Assembly (NCBI RefSeq): GCF_002262885.1
Contig: NZ_NKYF01000002.1
Span: forward strand, 248,001-312,000
Direction: 5' to 3'
DNA from: Pseudonocardia sp. MH-G8
GTDB lineage: Bacteria; Actinomycetota; Actinomycetes; Mycobacteriales; Pseudonocardiaceae
DNA: 64,000 nucleotides
Shown here: positions 47,272 to 55,572 of the stretch, one piece after another
How the letters are laid out: the number at the start of each line of letters is the position of its first letter
Numbering within the stretch: the first letter of the stretch is position 1
Position numbers and translations under genes: made by a program
The notes under the pieces: generated by a model
The model's database searches: none
What the model saw: only the letters and a program-made list of their open reading frames with translations
What the model was told of the DNA's origin: nothing

Positions 47272-48720
47272 TCAGCTCATGAGCTGGTCCACCGGTGCCC
47301 GGTCGTCGGTGAGCACCCGGGCATCGCCTGCGAATCGGCGTGCTCCCTCATCGCCCCGCACCGAGCCCGGCTCGCCGCGCGCCGCTGCCCGATCGGCGAG
47401 CGCGGCCACGTCGATGGGCAGGTCCGAGGCCACCACGACCGCGTTCCCCCCGCCGCCGGGCGCGAGCTGCTCGGGACGCGCCAGCAGCGCGACGTGCGGG
47501 AACCGGGCGGCGAGCGTGGCCAGCTCGGCCGCGAGCAGGTCCCAGGGTTCGTGGTCGATCACGTTCAGCACGTAGATGCCGTCGTGGCGCAGCACCCGGT
47601 GCACGTCCGCGGCGAACTCGGCGGTGGCCAGGTGCCAGGGCACCGAGCGGGCGCCGAACGCGTCGCCCACCACCACGTCCGCCGACGCCGACGGCAGCGC
47701 GGCGAGCAGGCTGCGCGCGTCCCCGATCCGCGTGTCGACCCCGGGGATCTCCGCGACGCCCAGCTCCCGGCGTCCCAGCTCGACGACGCCCGCATCGACC
47801 TCCAGCACCGTGGACGCCGAGCCGGGACGCGTGGCGGCGAGGAAGCGGGGCATCGTGAAACCGCCTCCGCCCACGTGCACCGCGTCGAGCGGCACGCCCG
47901 GCGCGAACGCGGTGTCGATCACGTCCGCGAAACGCTGCGTGTAGGCGAACTCGAGGTGCGTGGGATCGGCGAGGTCGATCGCCGAGTGGCGCAGGTCGTC
48001 GAGGACGAGCACCCGCGCGTGCGGGTCGGCCGGGTCGGTCTCCACGCTGGCGCAGTAGTAGACCGTGTCGACGTCGCACCGCCCCGGCACCGCCACCAGC
48101 GCGGCGGCGAGCACGGCGGCGGTGACCGCGGTGCCGACGACCGCGTTCCGCGTGCGCTCGACGGCGGTGAAGGCCGCCATCAGCAGGCACGCCGCCGCCG
48201 TGACCAGCAGGATCACCGCCACGGGCAGCAGCGCGACCAGCACGAACCCGGTGAGGAACACCCCGGCGAGCGACCCGACCGTGCCCGCGGCGGACAGCCC
48301 CCCGATCACCGCGCCGGCGCCCTCCACCTGCGCGATCCGGGCGCGCGTGACCGCGGGCGTCACCATCGCCAGGGCCGTGACCGACACCAGCGTGGACGCC
48401 GCCACCAGAACGACCGCGGCCAGCGGCCCGGGACCCAGCGCCGGCCCGAGCACCCGCACCAGCGGCCGGACCGCGAGCACCCCGAGCCCGCCCACGGCGA
48501 GCGCACCGGCCGCCACCCGCCGCGGCGGCAGCACGTCGGCCCACCGCCCGCCCAGCGACGCACCGGCGGCGATGCCCGCGAGCGCCACGCCGATGACGGC
48601 CGAGGTCGACTCGAGGGTCAGCCCGACGTACGGCGCCACGAGCCGCGTCGCCAGCGTCTCGACGACCAGGATCGCGGCACCGCTCACGAGTACGACGATC
48701 CGGGCGAACAGGGCGTTCAC
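47272..48720 (-). CDS. Membrane-embedded spermidine synthase-like protein
   Basis: 482 aa two-part protein. Residues about 1-200 form seven or more helices (AGASLGGRWADVLPPRRVAAG resembles an MFS-type loop; GTVGSLAGVFLTGFVLVALLPV). The C-terminal half is a spermidine synthase-type Rossmann methyltransferase fold: VHVGGGGFTMPRFLAATRPGSASTVLEVDAGVVELGRREL, IGDARSLLAALPSASADVVVGDAF and VLNVIDH. The aminopropyl-transfer catalytic Asp sits in the VVVGDAFG segment. Polyamine synthesis by these fusion proteins is not proven. GTG start with GAGGA upstream. Confidence 0.82.
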   Translation of the reverse strand: MNALFARIVVLVSGAAILVVETLATRLVAPYVGLTLESTSAVIGVALAGIAAGASLGGRWADVLPPRRVAAGALAVGGLGVLAVRPLVRVLGPALGPGPLAAVVLVAASTLVSVTALAMVTPAVTRARIAQVEGAGAVIGGLSAAGTVGSLAGVFLTGFVLVALLPVAVILLVTAAACLLMAAFTAVERTRNAVVGTAVTAAVLAAALVAVPGRCDVDTVYYCASVETDPADPHARVLVLDDLRHSAIDLADPTHLEFAYTQRFADVIDTAFAPGVPLDAVHVGGGGFTMPRFLAATRPGSASTVLEVDAGVVELGRRELGVAEIPGVDTRIGDARSLLAALPSASADVVVGDAFGARSVPWHLATAEFAADVHRVLRHDGIYVLNVIDHEPWDLLAAELATLAARFPHVALLARPEQLAPGGGGNAVVVASDLPIDVAALADRAAARGEPGSVRGDEGARRFAGDARVLTDDRAPVDQLMS

Positions 48721-48767
48721 CCCACCATCCTCGCGCCCACCCCCGCGCCGCCCCCGCCCGGCCCCAG

Positions 48768-48822
48768 GTTCAGGAAAGCCACTTTCATGAACCTGCAGGA
48801 CAGGAAAGTGGCTTTCCTGAAC
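48768..48822. terminator. Perfect 19-bp hairpin after the acc operon
   Basis: GTTCAGGAAAGCCACTTTC (48768-48786) and its exact complement (48804-48822) around a 17-nt loop, 33 nt past the acyl-CoA dehydrogenase stop. Confidence 0.75.
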
Positions 48823-48854
48823 TTCTGGAGCCTTCCGGAGCCTTCCGGGGCCGG

Positions 48855-50003
48855 CTAGAGGCCCAGCTGCCTCGCGATCAGCATCCTCTGGACCTCGCTC
48901 GTGCCTTCGCCGATCTCCAGGATCTTCGCGTCCCGGTAGAAGCGGCCCACCGGGTACTCGTTCATGAAGCCGTAGCCGCCGAAGACCTGGGTGGCGTCGC
49001 GGGCGTTGTCCATCGCCGCGTTGCTCGCCACGAGCTTGGCGATCGCCGCCTCCTTCTTGAACGGCTCGCCACGCAGCATCTTCGCCGCGGCCGCGTAGTA
49101 GGCCAGCCGGGCGGTGTGGGCCCGCACCTCCATGTCGGCGATCTTGAACTGGATGGCCTGGTAGCTGCCGATCGGCGCGCCGAACGCCTCGCGCTCGCGG
49201 GCGTAGCGCACCGACTCGTCCACGCACCCCTGCGCGAGCCCGACCGACAGCGCGGCGATCGCGACGCGCCCCTCGTCGAGGATCGACAGGAACTGCGCGT
49301 ACCCGCGGCCGCGCTCGCCGAGCAGGTTCTCCGCCGGCACGCGGCAGTCGTCGAAGAACAGCTCGCGGGTGTCGGAGGAGGACCAGCCGACCTTCGAGTA
49401 CTTCTGGGAGACGCGGAACCCCGGGGTGCCGGCCGGCACGACGATCGCGGAGATCTCCTTGCGGCCGTCGTCCTGGGTGCCGGTGATCGCCGTGACGGTG
49501 ACGATCGAGGTGATGTCGGTGCCCGCGTTGGTGATGAACGCCTTCGAGCCGTTGATCACCCACTCGTCGCCGTCGAGGCGGGCCGTGGTGCGGGTGGCGC
49601 CCGCGTCGGACCCGCCGCCGGGCTCGGTGAGGCCGAAGGCGCCCAGCTTCGTGCCGGCCGCGAGCTCGGGCAACCACCGGCGTTTCTGCTCGGCGGTGCC
49701 GAAGCGGTGCAGCGGCATGGCGCCCAGCGAGACGCCGGCCTCGAGGGTGATCGCCACCGACGAGTCGACGCGGGCGAGCTCCTCCAGCGCGAGGCAGAGG
49801 GCGAAGTAGTCACCGCCCATGCCGCCGTGCTCCTCGTCGATCGGCAGCCCGAACAGGCCCATCGCTCCCATCCGCGCCACCAGCGCGTACGGGAACTCGC
49901 CGCGCTCGTAGAGCTCGCCGATGACCGGCGCCACCTCCTTGCGGGCGAAGTCCTCGACGGTGGCCCGCAGGGCCTCGTGCTCCTCGCTGGGTGTGAGGTC
50001 CAT
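48855..50003 (-). CDS. Acyl-CoA dehydrogenase (isovaleryl-CoA dehydrogenase-like)
   Basis: 382 aa flavoenzyme. Seen: LGAFGLTEPGGGSDAGATRTTA (FAD-contacting signature 1), WVINGSKAFITNAG, REAFGAPIGSYQAIQFKIADM, and signature 2 QVFGGYGFMNEYPVGRFYRDAKILEIGEGTSEVQRMLIAR, with the catalytic Glu expected in the YRDAKILEI-EGTSE region. Its ATG overlaps the carboxylase stop by one base. With the upstream carboxylase genes this matches the accD1-accA1-fadE19 leucine-degradation cluster of M. tuberculosis; isovaleryl-CoA is the likely substrate (inference). Confidence 0.92.
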   Translation of the reverse strand: MDLTPSEEHEALRATVEDFARKEVAPVIGELYERGEFPYALVARMGAMGLFGLPIDEEHGGMGGDYFALCLALEELARVDSSVAITLEAGVSLGAMPLHRFGTAEQKRRWLPELAAGTKLGAFGLTEPGGGSDAGATRTTARLDGDEWVINGSKAFITNAGTDITSIVTVTAITGTQDDGRKEISAIVVPAGTPGFRVSQKYSKVGWSSSDTRELFFDDCRVPAENLLGERGRGYAQFLSILDEGRVAIAALSVGLAQGCVDESVRYAREREAFGAPIGSYQAIQFKIADMEVRAHTARLAYYAAAAKMLRGEPFKKEAAIAKLVASNAAMDNARDATQVFGGYGFMNEYPVGRFYRDAKILEIGEGTSEVQRMLIARQLGL

Positions 50004-51994
50004 CAGTTCCCCTCCGGGTTCGGCGGTTCGACGACCAGCAGCACGGCGTCCTTCGCGACCGTGCCGCCCGGCCGGGCACGCAGGTCGCGGATCACCCCGT
50101 CGACGGGGGCGGTGAGCACGTGCTCCATCTTCATGGCTTCGACGACGACCAGCCGGTCGCCTGCCGCGACCGCCTGCCCCTCGGCCACCTCGACCGCGGT
50201 GACGGTGCCCGGCATCGGCGAGAGCACCGGGCCGCCCGCACCGCTCTCGGCCGACGTCGCCGCGTCGAGCGGGGCCTGCTCGCGGATGCCCCACGCGCGC
50301 CCGTCGCGGCCGAGCCAGAGCGTCTCGCCGTCGAGTGCGCAGGCATAGGTCCGGGTGACGCCCTCGACCGTGACGGACAGCGCGTCGCCGTCGCGGCTCG
50401 CGGTGCACGGCACGGGCCCGGTGTCCCCGACCGCGACCTCGGCAGCGGCGGCGCGCCCGCGGATGCGCACACCGACCGGCTCGTGGCCGCTCGCGGTCAT
50501 CCGCCACGTCGTCCACGCGCGCTCACCGACCCGCCACCCGCCGGGCACGTCGAACGGGTCGACCACGGCGCCGCTCGGTTCCAGCTCCAGCAGGGCGTGC
50601 GCCGCGGCCGCGACGAGGACGTCGGCCGGGAGGTCGGCGGCGCTCCAGTCGGCGAGCCTGCGCCCGACGAGGCCGGTGTCCAGGCGCGCCTCCCGGACGT
50701 CCGGGTCGGCGAGCAGGGCGCGCAGGAAGCCGATGTTGGTGTCGAGCCCGAGCAGCACGGTGTCGCGCAGCGCGGCGTCCAGGCGACGCAGGGCCTGCGC
50801 CCGGTCCTCGCCCCAGGCGATCACCTTGGCGAGCATCGGGTCGTAGTCGCTGCCGACCACGGTGCCCGTGCCGATCCCGGAGTCGACGCGGATCCCCGCA
50901 CCGTGGGGCTCGCGCAGGGCGAGGACGCGCCCGCCGGTGGGCAGGAACCCCGCCGCCGGGTCCTCGGCGTAGACCCGCGCCTCGACCGCGTGGCCGGACA
51001 GCCGCACGTCGTGCTGACCGATCGGCAGGGGTTCGCCCGCCGCGACCCGCAGCTGCTGCTCCACCAGGTCCATCCCGGTGACGAGCTCGGTGACCGGGTG
51101 CTCCACCTGCAGCCGGGTGTTCATCTCCATGAAGTAGAAGCGCTCGGGGTCATCGGCTCCGACGATGAACTCCACGGTGCCGGCCCCGGTGTAGCCCACC
51201 GCGCGGGCCGCCTCGACGGCCGCGGCGCCCATCGCCTCCCGCTGCGCGGGCGTGAGCAGGGCCGACGGGGCCTCTTCCACGATCTTCTGGTGCCGCCGCT
51301 GCAGGCTGCACTCGCGCTCGCCGAGGTGCACGACGGTGCCGTGGGCGTCGGCGAGCACCTGGATCTCGATGTGCCGGGGCGTGGTGACCAGGCGCTCGAC
51401 GAGCAGCGTGTCGTCACCGAAGGAGCCGCGGGCTTCTCGTCGTGCCGACGTGATCGCCTCGGCCAGGTCCTCGTGCCGGTGCACCTCGCGCATGCCCTTG
51501 CCGCCGCCGCCCGCGCTCGGCTTGAGCAGCACCGGGTAGCCGATCCCGGCGACGGCGTCCGCGAGCTCGTCGTCGGACAGGCCCGCGCCGTCGGAACCGG
51601 GGACCACCGGCACCCCGGCCTTCGCCACCGTGGCCTTGGCCGCGATCTTGTCGCCCATCGCCTCGATCGCCGACGCGGGCGGCCCGACGAACACGACCCC
51701 GGCGTCCACGCAGGCCGCCGCGAACGCGGTGTTCTCCGAGAGGAACCCGTAGCCCGGGTGGATCGCCTGCGCCCCGGTGACGCGCGCAGCCTCCAGCACG
51801 GCCGGGATCGAGAGGTAGCTCTGCCCGGCCGGGGCGGGCCCGATCCGCACGGCGGTGTCGGCCATCCGAACGTGCGGCGCACAGGCGTCGGCATCGGAGT
51901 ACACGGCGACGGACCGGATGCCGAGGCGACGCAACGTGCGCAGCACGCGCACGGCGATCTCGCCCCGGTTGGCGACGAGCACGGTGTCGAACAC
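50003..51994 (-). CDS. Acyl-CoA carboxylase alpha chain (biotin carboxylase + BCCP)
   Basis: 663 aa. Biotin carboxylase domain: [47 protein letters not shown] (ATP-grasp glycine loop), [36 protein letters not shown]-like middle region follows, and the biotinyl domain at the end has [18 protein letters not shown] with the biotinylated Lys. With the AccD upstream it forms the complex that carboxylates an acyl-CoA, probably 3-methylcrotonyl-CoA. GTG start with AGGAGG 4 nt upstream. Confidence 0.95.
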   Translation of the reverse strand: MFDTVLVANRGEIAVRVLRTLRRLGIRSVAVYSDADACAPHVRMADTAVRIGPAPAGQSYLSIPAVLEAARVTGAQAIHPGYGFLSENTAFAAACVDAGVVFVGPPASAIEAMGDKIAAKATVAKAGVPVVPGSDGAGLSDDELADAVAGIGYPVLLKPSAGGGGKGMREVHRHEDLAEAITSARREARGSFGDDTLLVERLVTTPRHIEIQVLADAHGTVVHLGERECSLQRRHQKIVEEAPSALLTPAQREAMGAAAVEAARAVGYTGAGTVEFIVGADDPERFYFMEMNTRLQVEHPVTELVTGMDLVEQQLRVAAGEPLPIGQHDVRLSGHAVEARVYAEDPAAGFLPTGGRVLALREPHGAGIRVDSGIGTGTVVGSDYDPMLAKVIAWGEDRAQALRRLDAALRDTVLLGLDTNIGFLRALLADPDVREARLDTGLVGRRLADWSAADLPADVLVAAAAHALLELEPSGAVVDPFDVPGGWRVGERAWTTWRMTASGHEPVGVRIRGRAAAAEVAVGDTGPVPCTASRDGDALSVTVEGVTRTYACALDGETLWLGRDGRAWGIREQAPLDAATSAESGAGGPVLSPMPGTVTAVEVAEGQAVAAGDRLVVVEAMKMEHVLTAPVDGVIRDLRARPGGTVAKDAVLLVVEPPNPEGN

Positions 51995-52018
51995 ACACCC
52001 TCCTGACGACGGCCCTGT

Positions 52019-52065
52019 ACGAACGGCACTTTGGTCCGATAGAGCGGTACGAACGTGCCGCTCGT
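52019..52065. repeat. Hairpin between accD and accA genes
   Basis: ACGAACGGCAC (52019-52029) pairs with GTGCCGCTCGT (52055-52065) at 10 of 11 positions around 25 nt. It shares the ACGAACGGCACT core with the hairpin at 44421-44472. It may partly terminate or process the operon mRNA. Confidence 0.5.
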
Positions 52066-52080
52066 CCGACGGGGATCGGG

Positions 52081-53661
52081 CTACATGCGGAAGACCCCGA
52101 AGCCCGGCGCCTCCAGCGGCGCGTTCGCGGCTGTCGAGAGCGCCAGGCCCAGGACCGTCCTGGTGTCCTTCGGGTCGATCACGCCGTCGTCCCACAGGCG
52201 GGCCGTGGAGTAGTAGGGGTGGCCCTGCGACTCGTACTGGGCACGCACCGCGTCGGGGTCGGCGCCCGAACCCACCGTCGCGAGCACCGTGGCCGCCTGC
52301 TCGCCGCCCATCACCGAGATCCGGGCGTTCGGCCACATGAACAGGAACCGGGGCGAGTACGCACGTCCGCACATCGAGTAGTTCCCGGCGCCGAACGAGC
52401 CACCGATGATCACCGTGAGCTTGGGGACGCGGGTGGTGGCGACGGCGGTGACCATCTTCGCGCCGTGCTTGGCGATCCCCCCGGCCTCGTACTCGCGCCC
52501 GACCATGAAGCCGGAGATGTTCTGCAGGAACACCAGCGGCACGCCGCGCTGGTCGCACAGCTCGATGAAGTGCGCACCCTTCTGCGCCGACTCCGAGAAC
52601 AGGATCCCGTTGTTCGCGACGATGCCGACCGGGTGGCCGTGGATGCGGGCGAAGCCGGTGACGAGCGTGGTGCCGTACTCGGCCTTGAACTCGTGCAGCC
52701 GCGAGCCGTCGACGATCCGGGCGATCACCTCGCGCACGTCGTAGGGCGTGCGCGAGTCGGTGGGGACCACGGCGTAGAGCTCGTCCGGATCGGCGACCGG
52801 CGCCTCGGTCGGCGCGACGTCCCAGGGCCGCGGCGCGCGGGGCCCGAGGGTGCCGACGATCGAGCGGACGATCTGCAACGCGTGCGCGTCGTCCTCGGCC
52901 AGGTGGTCGGTGACACCCGACACCCGTGAGTGCAGGTCGCCGCCGCCCAGCTCCTCCGCCGTGACGACCTCGCCGGTGGCGGCCTTCACCAGCGGTGGGC
53001 CGCCCAGGAAGATCGTGCCCTGGTTCCGGACGATCACGGCCTCGTCGCTCATGGCCGGCACGTACGCCCCACCCGCCGTGCACGAGCCGAGCACCGCGGC
53101 GATCTGCGGGATGCCGCGCGCCGACATCTGCGCCTGGTTGTAGAAGATGCGGCCGAAGTGCTCCCGGTCCGGGAACACGGAGTCCTGTTCCGGGAGGTAC
53201 GCGCCACCGGAGTCGACCAGGTAGACGCACGGCAGCCGGTTGTGCAGCGCCACCTCCTGGGCGCGCAGGTGCTTCTTGACCGTCATCGGGTAGTAGGTGC
53301 CGCCCTTGACGGTGGCGTCGTTCGCCACCACCACGACCTCGCGCCCGGCGACCCGGCCGACACCTGTGATCATCCCCGCGCCCGGCGCCTCGTCGCCGTA
53401 CATGCCACCCGCGGCGAGCGGGGAGAGCTCGAGGAACGGGCTCGACGGGTCCACGAGCGCGTCCACGCGGTCGCGCGGCAACAGCTTGCCGCGCTCGACG
53501 TGCCGCGTGCGCGCGCGCTCCGATCCGCCGCGGGCGGCGGTGGCGAGCCGCGCCTGCAGGTCCGCGACCAGCTCCCGGTGGGCGGCCACGTTGCGCTCGG
53601 CACCCTCGCCCCCCGTGTCGGCGGCCGTGCGCACCACGGCTCCGGACGTGCCAACCGACAT
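52081..53661 (-). CDS. Acyl-CoA carboxylase beta chain (carboxyltransferase)
   Basis: 526 aa, two crotonase-like halves. N half: [23 protein letters not shown] and [62 protein letters not shown] half: [29 protein letters not shown] and [38 protein letters not shown]. The MCCB-type sequence ([28 protein letters not shown]) points to methylcrotonyl-CoA carboxylase rather than propionyl- or acetyl-CoA carboxylase. First gene of the operon; promoter palindrome at 53691-53706. Confidence 0.94.
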   Translation of the reverse strand: MSVGTSGAVVRTAADTGGEGAERNVAAHRELVADLQARLATAARGGSERARTRHVERGKLLPRDRVDALVDPSSPFLELSPLAAGGMYGDEAPGAGMITGVGRVAGREVVVVANDATVKGGTYYPMTVKKHLRAQEVALHNRLPCVYLVDSGGAYLPEQDSVFPDREHFGRIFYNQAQMSARGIPQIAAVLGSCTAGGAYVPAMSDEAVIVRNQGTIFLGGPPLVKAATGEVVTAEELGGGDLHSRVSGVTDHLAEDDAHALQIVRSIVGTLGPRAPRPWDVAPTEAPVADPDELYAVVPTDSRTPYDVREVIARIVDGSRLHEFKAEYGTTLVTGFARIHGHPVGIVANNGILFSESAQKGAHFIELCDQRGVPLVFLQNISGFMVGREYEAGGIAKHGAKMVTAVATTRVPKLTVIIGGSFGAGNYSMCGRAYSPRFLFMWPNARISVMGGEQAATVLATVGSGADPDAVRAQYESQGHPYYSTARLWDDGVIDPKDTRTVLGLALSTAANAPLEAPGFGVFRM

Positions 53662-53690
53662 CGGACCTCCTCCGTCAGGACGGTCGCGAT

Positions 53691-53706
53691 GTTAACGTTC
53701 ATTAAC
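53691..53706. promoter_or_regulatory. Operator candidate of the acc operon
   Basis: GTTAACGTTCATTAAC, 12 of 16 positions symmetric, 30 nt before the accD start. A related palindrome is in front of the TetR gene (57998-58013). Confidence 0.6.
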
Positions 53707-53829
53707 CGACTGCGCCACAGCCCCCGTTCGGGTGAGGTCCCCCGATCCGTATCCGATAACCTCCAACGGGCTTGATCATCGCCAGCAGCGGCGACCGCCG
53801 CGCCGCCCACCGACCGGAGGACCGCACCC

Positions 53830-54351
53830 GTGACCTCGCCGACCGGATCCGAGCCCGGGCTACCGACCCCCTCGTCCCGCTGGACGCAGCCCGGGCCGTC
53901 CCGGACCGACGAGAACCTCAAGCACGTGCACCGCAAGATCGACCAGAACCTGCAGTCCCGGGTGCCGCTCGTGGACAACGCCCCGGGCGTCGATCCACGC
54001 TCGGCGCGCCCCGTGCTCCCCGGCGCGCCCGGTCTGATGGCCCGGGTGGCCCAGCGCGAGCCCGGCGACGAGGCGCCCGCCGCAGGGCCCGCCGGCGACG
54101 CGCCGGAGACCGATGACGACGTCCTCGCCAAGGCGTGGGAAGAGCGCATGGCCATGCAGTGGGAGGACGTGACCAGCCGGCTCTGCCGTGACTTCGCCCC
54201 CGCGGGCGGTGCGGACGCCGAGGTGGTGCTGCAGCACATCGCGCAGCAGCGCAGGCAGCTCGACTCGGCGACCGTCCGCGACTACCTGCCCGTGCTGGTC
54301 GAGCGGTCCGTCCGGCGCCTGCTCGACCCCGAGGAACCGGCCCGCGGCTGA
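53830..54351 (+). CDS. Protein with C-terminal three-helix bundle domain
   Basis: 173 aa, unknown function. The first 100 residues are low-complexity (Pro, Gly, Asp). The C-terminal stretch ADAEVVLQHIAQQRRQLDSATVRDYLPVLVERSVRRLL looks like the three-helix bundle dimerisation domain seen in many small actinobacterial proteins. GTG start with GGAGG about 10 nt upstream. Divergent from the acc operon; no functional link visible. Confidence 0.65.
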   Translation: MTSPTGSEPGLPTPSSRWTQPGPSRTDENLKHVHRKIDQNLQSRVPLVDNAPGVDPRSARPVLPGAPGLMARVAQREPGDEAPAAGPAGDAPETDDDVLAKAWEERMAMQWEDVTSRLCRDFAPAGGADAEVVLQHIAQQRRQLDSATVRDYLPVLVERSVRRLLDPEEPARG

Positions 54352-54374
54352 GCACGGGCCGGCTCGGGTCGGGC

Positions 54375-54800
54375 CTAGCCGGCGGCCGGTGTGGCGGCGG
54401 CGAGCCGGCTGCTCATCTCCTCGAGGAACTTGCCGGTGGCCGTGCCGATGATGCCCAGGCAGCGCAGGAAGTGGGCGTGGACGTCGGCCGGCTCACCCAC
54501 GAGCAGCTCGACGGACGCGCTCACGTTGTCCTGCGCCGGGTTGAGGTACACCTTCGCGACCTTCGTGGCGCGCGACGCCGCCGACGCCGCGAGTGCCGCC
54601 TCCTCGACCTCGGTCTCGGTGGCGAGCGGGAAGAAGTTCGGGAACAGCAGGTGGAAGTACTGGTCGTCCTGCGACTCCATGATGAAGTGGTGGCGGCCCT
54701 CGTACCGGAAGTGGATGTCGCCCTCGTCATCCACCTTCGGTCGGAACCCCTGCTCCGCGAGGAACTCGACGTGCAGCTCGCGGATCTCGTCCCAGCCCAT
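54375..54800 (-). CDS. YbjN/T3S-chaperone-like protein
   Basis: 141 aa. Alpha/beta pattern: HVEFLAEQGFRPKVDDEGDIHFRYEGRHHFIMESQDDQYFHLLFPNFFP, then AASRATKVAKVYLNPAQDNVSASVELLVG and HAHFLRCLGIIGTATGKFLEEM. This resembles the YbjN/type III secretion chaperone fold. No catalytic motif. Role unknown; convergent with the preceding gene. Confidence 0.65.
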   Translation of the reverse strand: MGWDEIRELHVEFLAEQGFRPKVDDEGDIHFRYEGRHHFIMESQDDQYFHLLFPNFFPLATETEVEEAALAASAASRATKVAKVYLNPAQDNVSASVELLVGEPADVHAHFLRCLGIIGTATGKFLEEMSSRLAAATPAAG

Positions 54801-54885
54801 GTTTCCCCCGGGTTCACCTGATCGGCTGATGCCTTGATGATCATAGGGCCGGGCTCCGGGCGCGCTGCTCGCCCGGGTGGGCCGC

Positions 54886-54891
54886 TACGGT
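54886..54891 (+). promoter_or_regulatory. -10 element TACGGT of the response regulator gene (leaderless)
   Basis: TACGGT, 6 nt, then GTG at 54898. Confidence 0.55.
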
Positions 54892-54897
54892 TCGGGG

Positions 54898-55572
54898 GTG
54901 CGCGTACTGCTGGTCGAGGACGAGGTTCCGCTCGCGGAGATGGTGCGGCGCGGGCTCGCCGCCGAGGGGCACTCGGTGCAGGTCGTCCACGACGGGATCT
55001 CCGGCCTCGCCGCGGCCGGCACCGGCGAGCACGACGTCGTGGTGCTCGACATCATGCTCCCGGGCCTGTCCGGCTACCGGATCCTGCAGCGCCTGCGCGC
55101 CGCCGAGGTGTGGACGCCGGTGCTCATGCTCACCGCCAAGGACGGCGAGTACGACGAGGCCGACGCGTTCGACCTGGGCGCCGACGACTACCTGGTCAAG
55201 CCGTTCTCGTTCGTCGTGCTGCTCGCCCGCCTGCGGGCCTTGCTGCGGCGCGCGGGCGAAGCCCGCCCCACCGTGCTGACCGTCGGCGACCTCAGGCTCG
55301 ACCCGGCCCGACACCGCGTGCACCGCGGCGACGTCGAGATCACGCTGACGCCCCGCGAGTTCGGCGTGCTCGAGCACCTCATGCGGCACGCGGGCGAGGT
55401 CGTCACGAAGACCGACATCCTGCGCGCGGTCTGGGACGCCCACTACGAGGGCGAGGTCAACGTCGTCGAGGTCTACGTCGGCTACCTGCGCCGCAAGATC
55501 GACGCTCCGTTCGGCACCGCCAGCATCGAGACGCTGCGCGGGGTCGGCTACCGGATGGCCGAACCGGGCTGA
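54898..55572 (+). CDS. OmpR-family response regulator
   Basis: 224 aa. Receiver domain: RVLLVEDEVPLAEMVRRGL with the acidic pair, phospho-acceptor Asp in DVVVLDIMLPGLSGY, Thr in VLMLTAKD, and Lys in DDYLVKPFSF. C-terminal winged helix of OmpR/PhoB type: LTPREFGVLEHLMRHAGEVVTKTDILRAVW and NVVEVYVGYLRRKID, RGVGYRM. Convergent with the histidine kinase gene, whose last codons overlap its end by 25 bp. Target genes unknown. Confidence 0.93.
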   Translation: MRVLLVEDEVPLAEMVRRGLAAEGHSVQVVHDGISGLAAAGTGEHDVVVLDIMLPGLSGYRILQRLRAAEVWTPVLMLTAKDGEYDEADAFDLGADDYLVKPFSFVVLLARLRALLRRAGEARPTVLTVGDLRLDPARHRVHRGDVEITLTPREFGVLEHLMRHAGEVVTKTDILRAVWDAHYEGEVNVVEVYVGYLRRKIDAPFGTASIETLRGVGYRMAEPG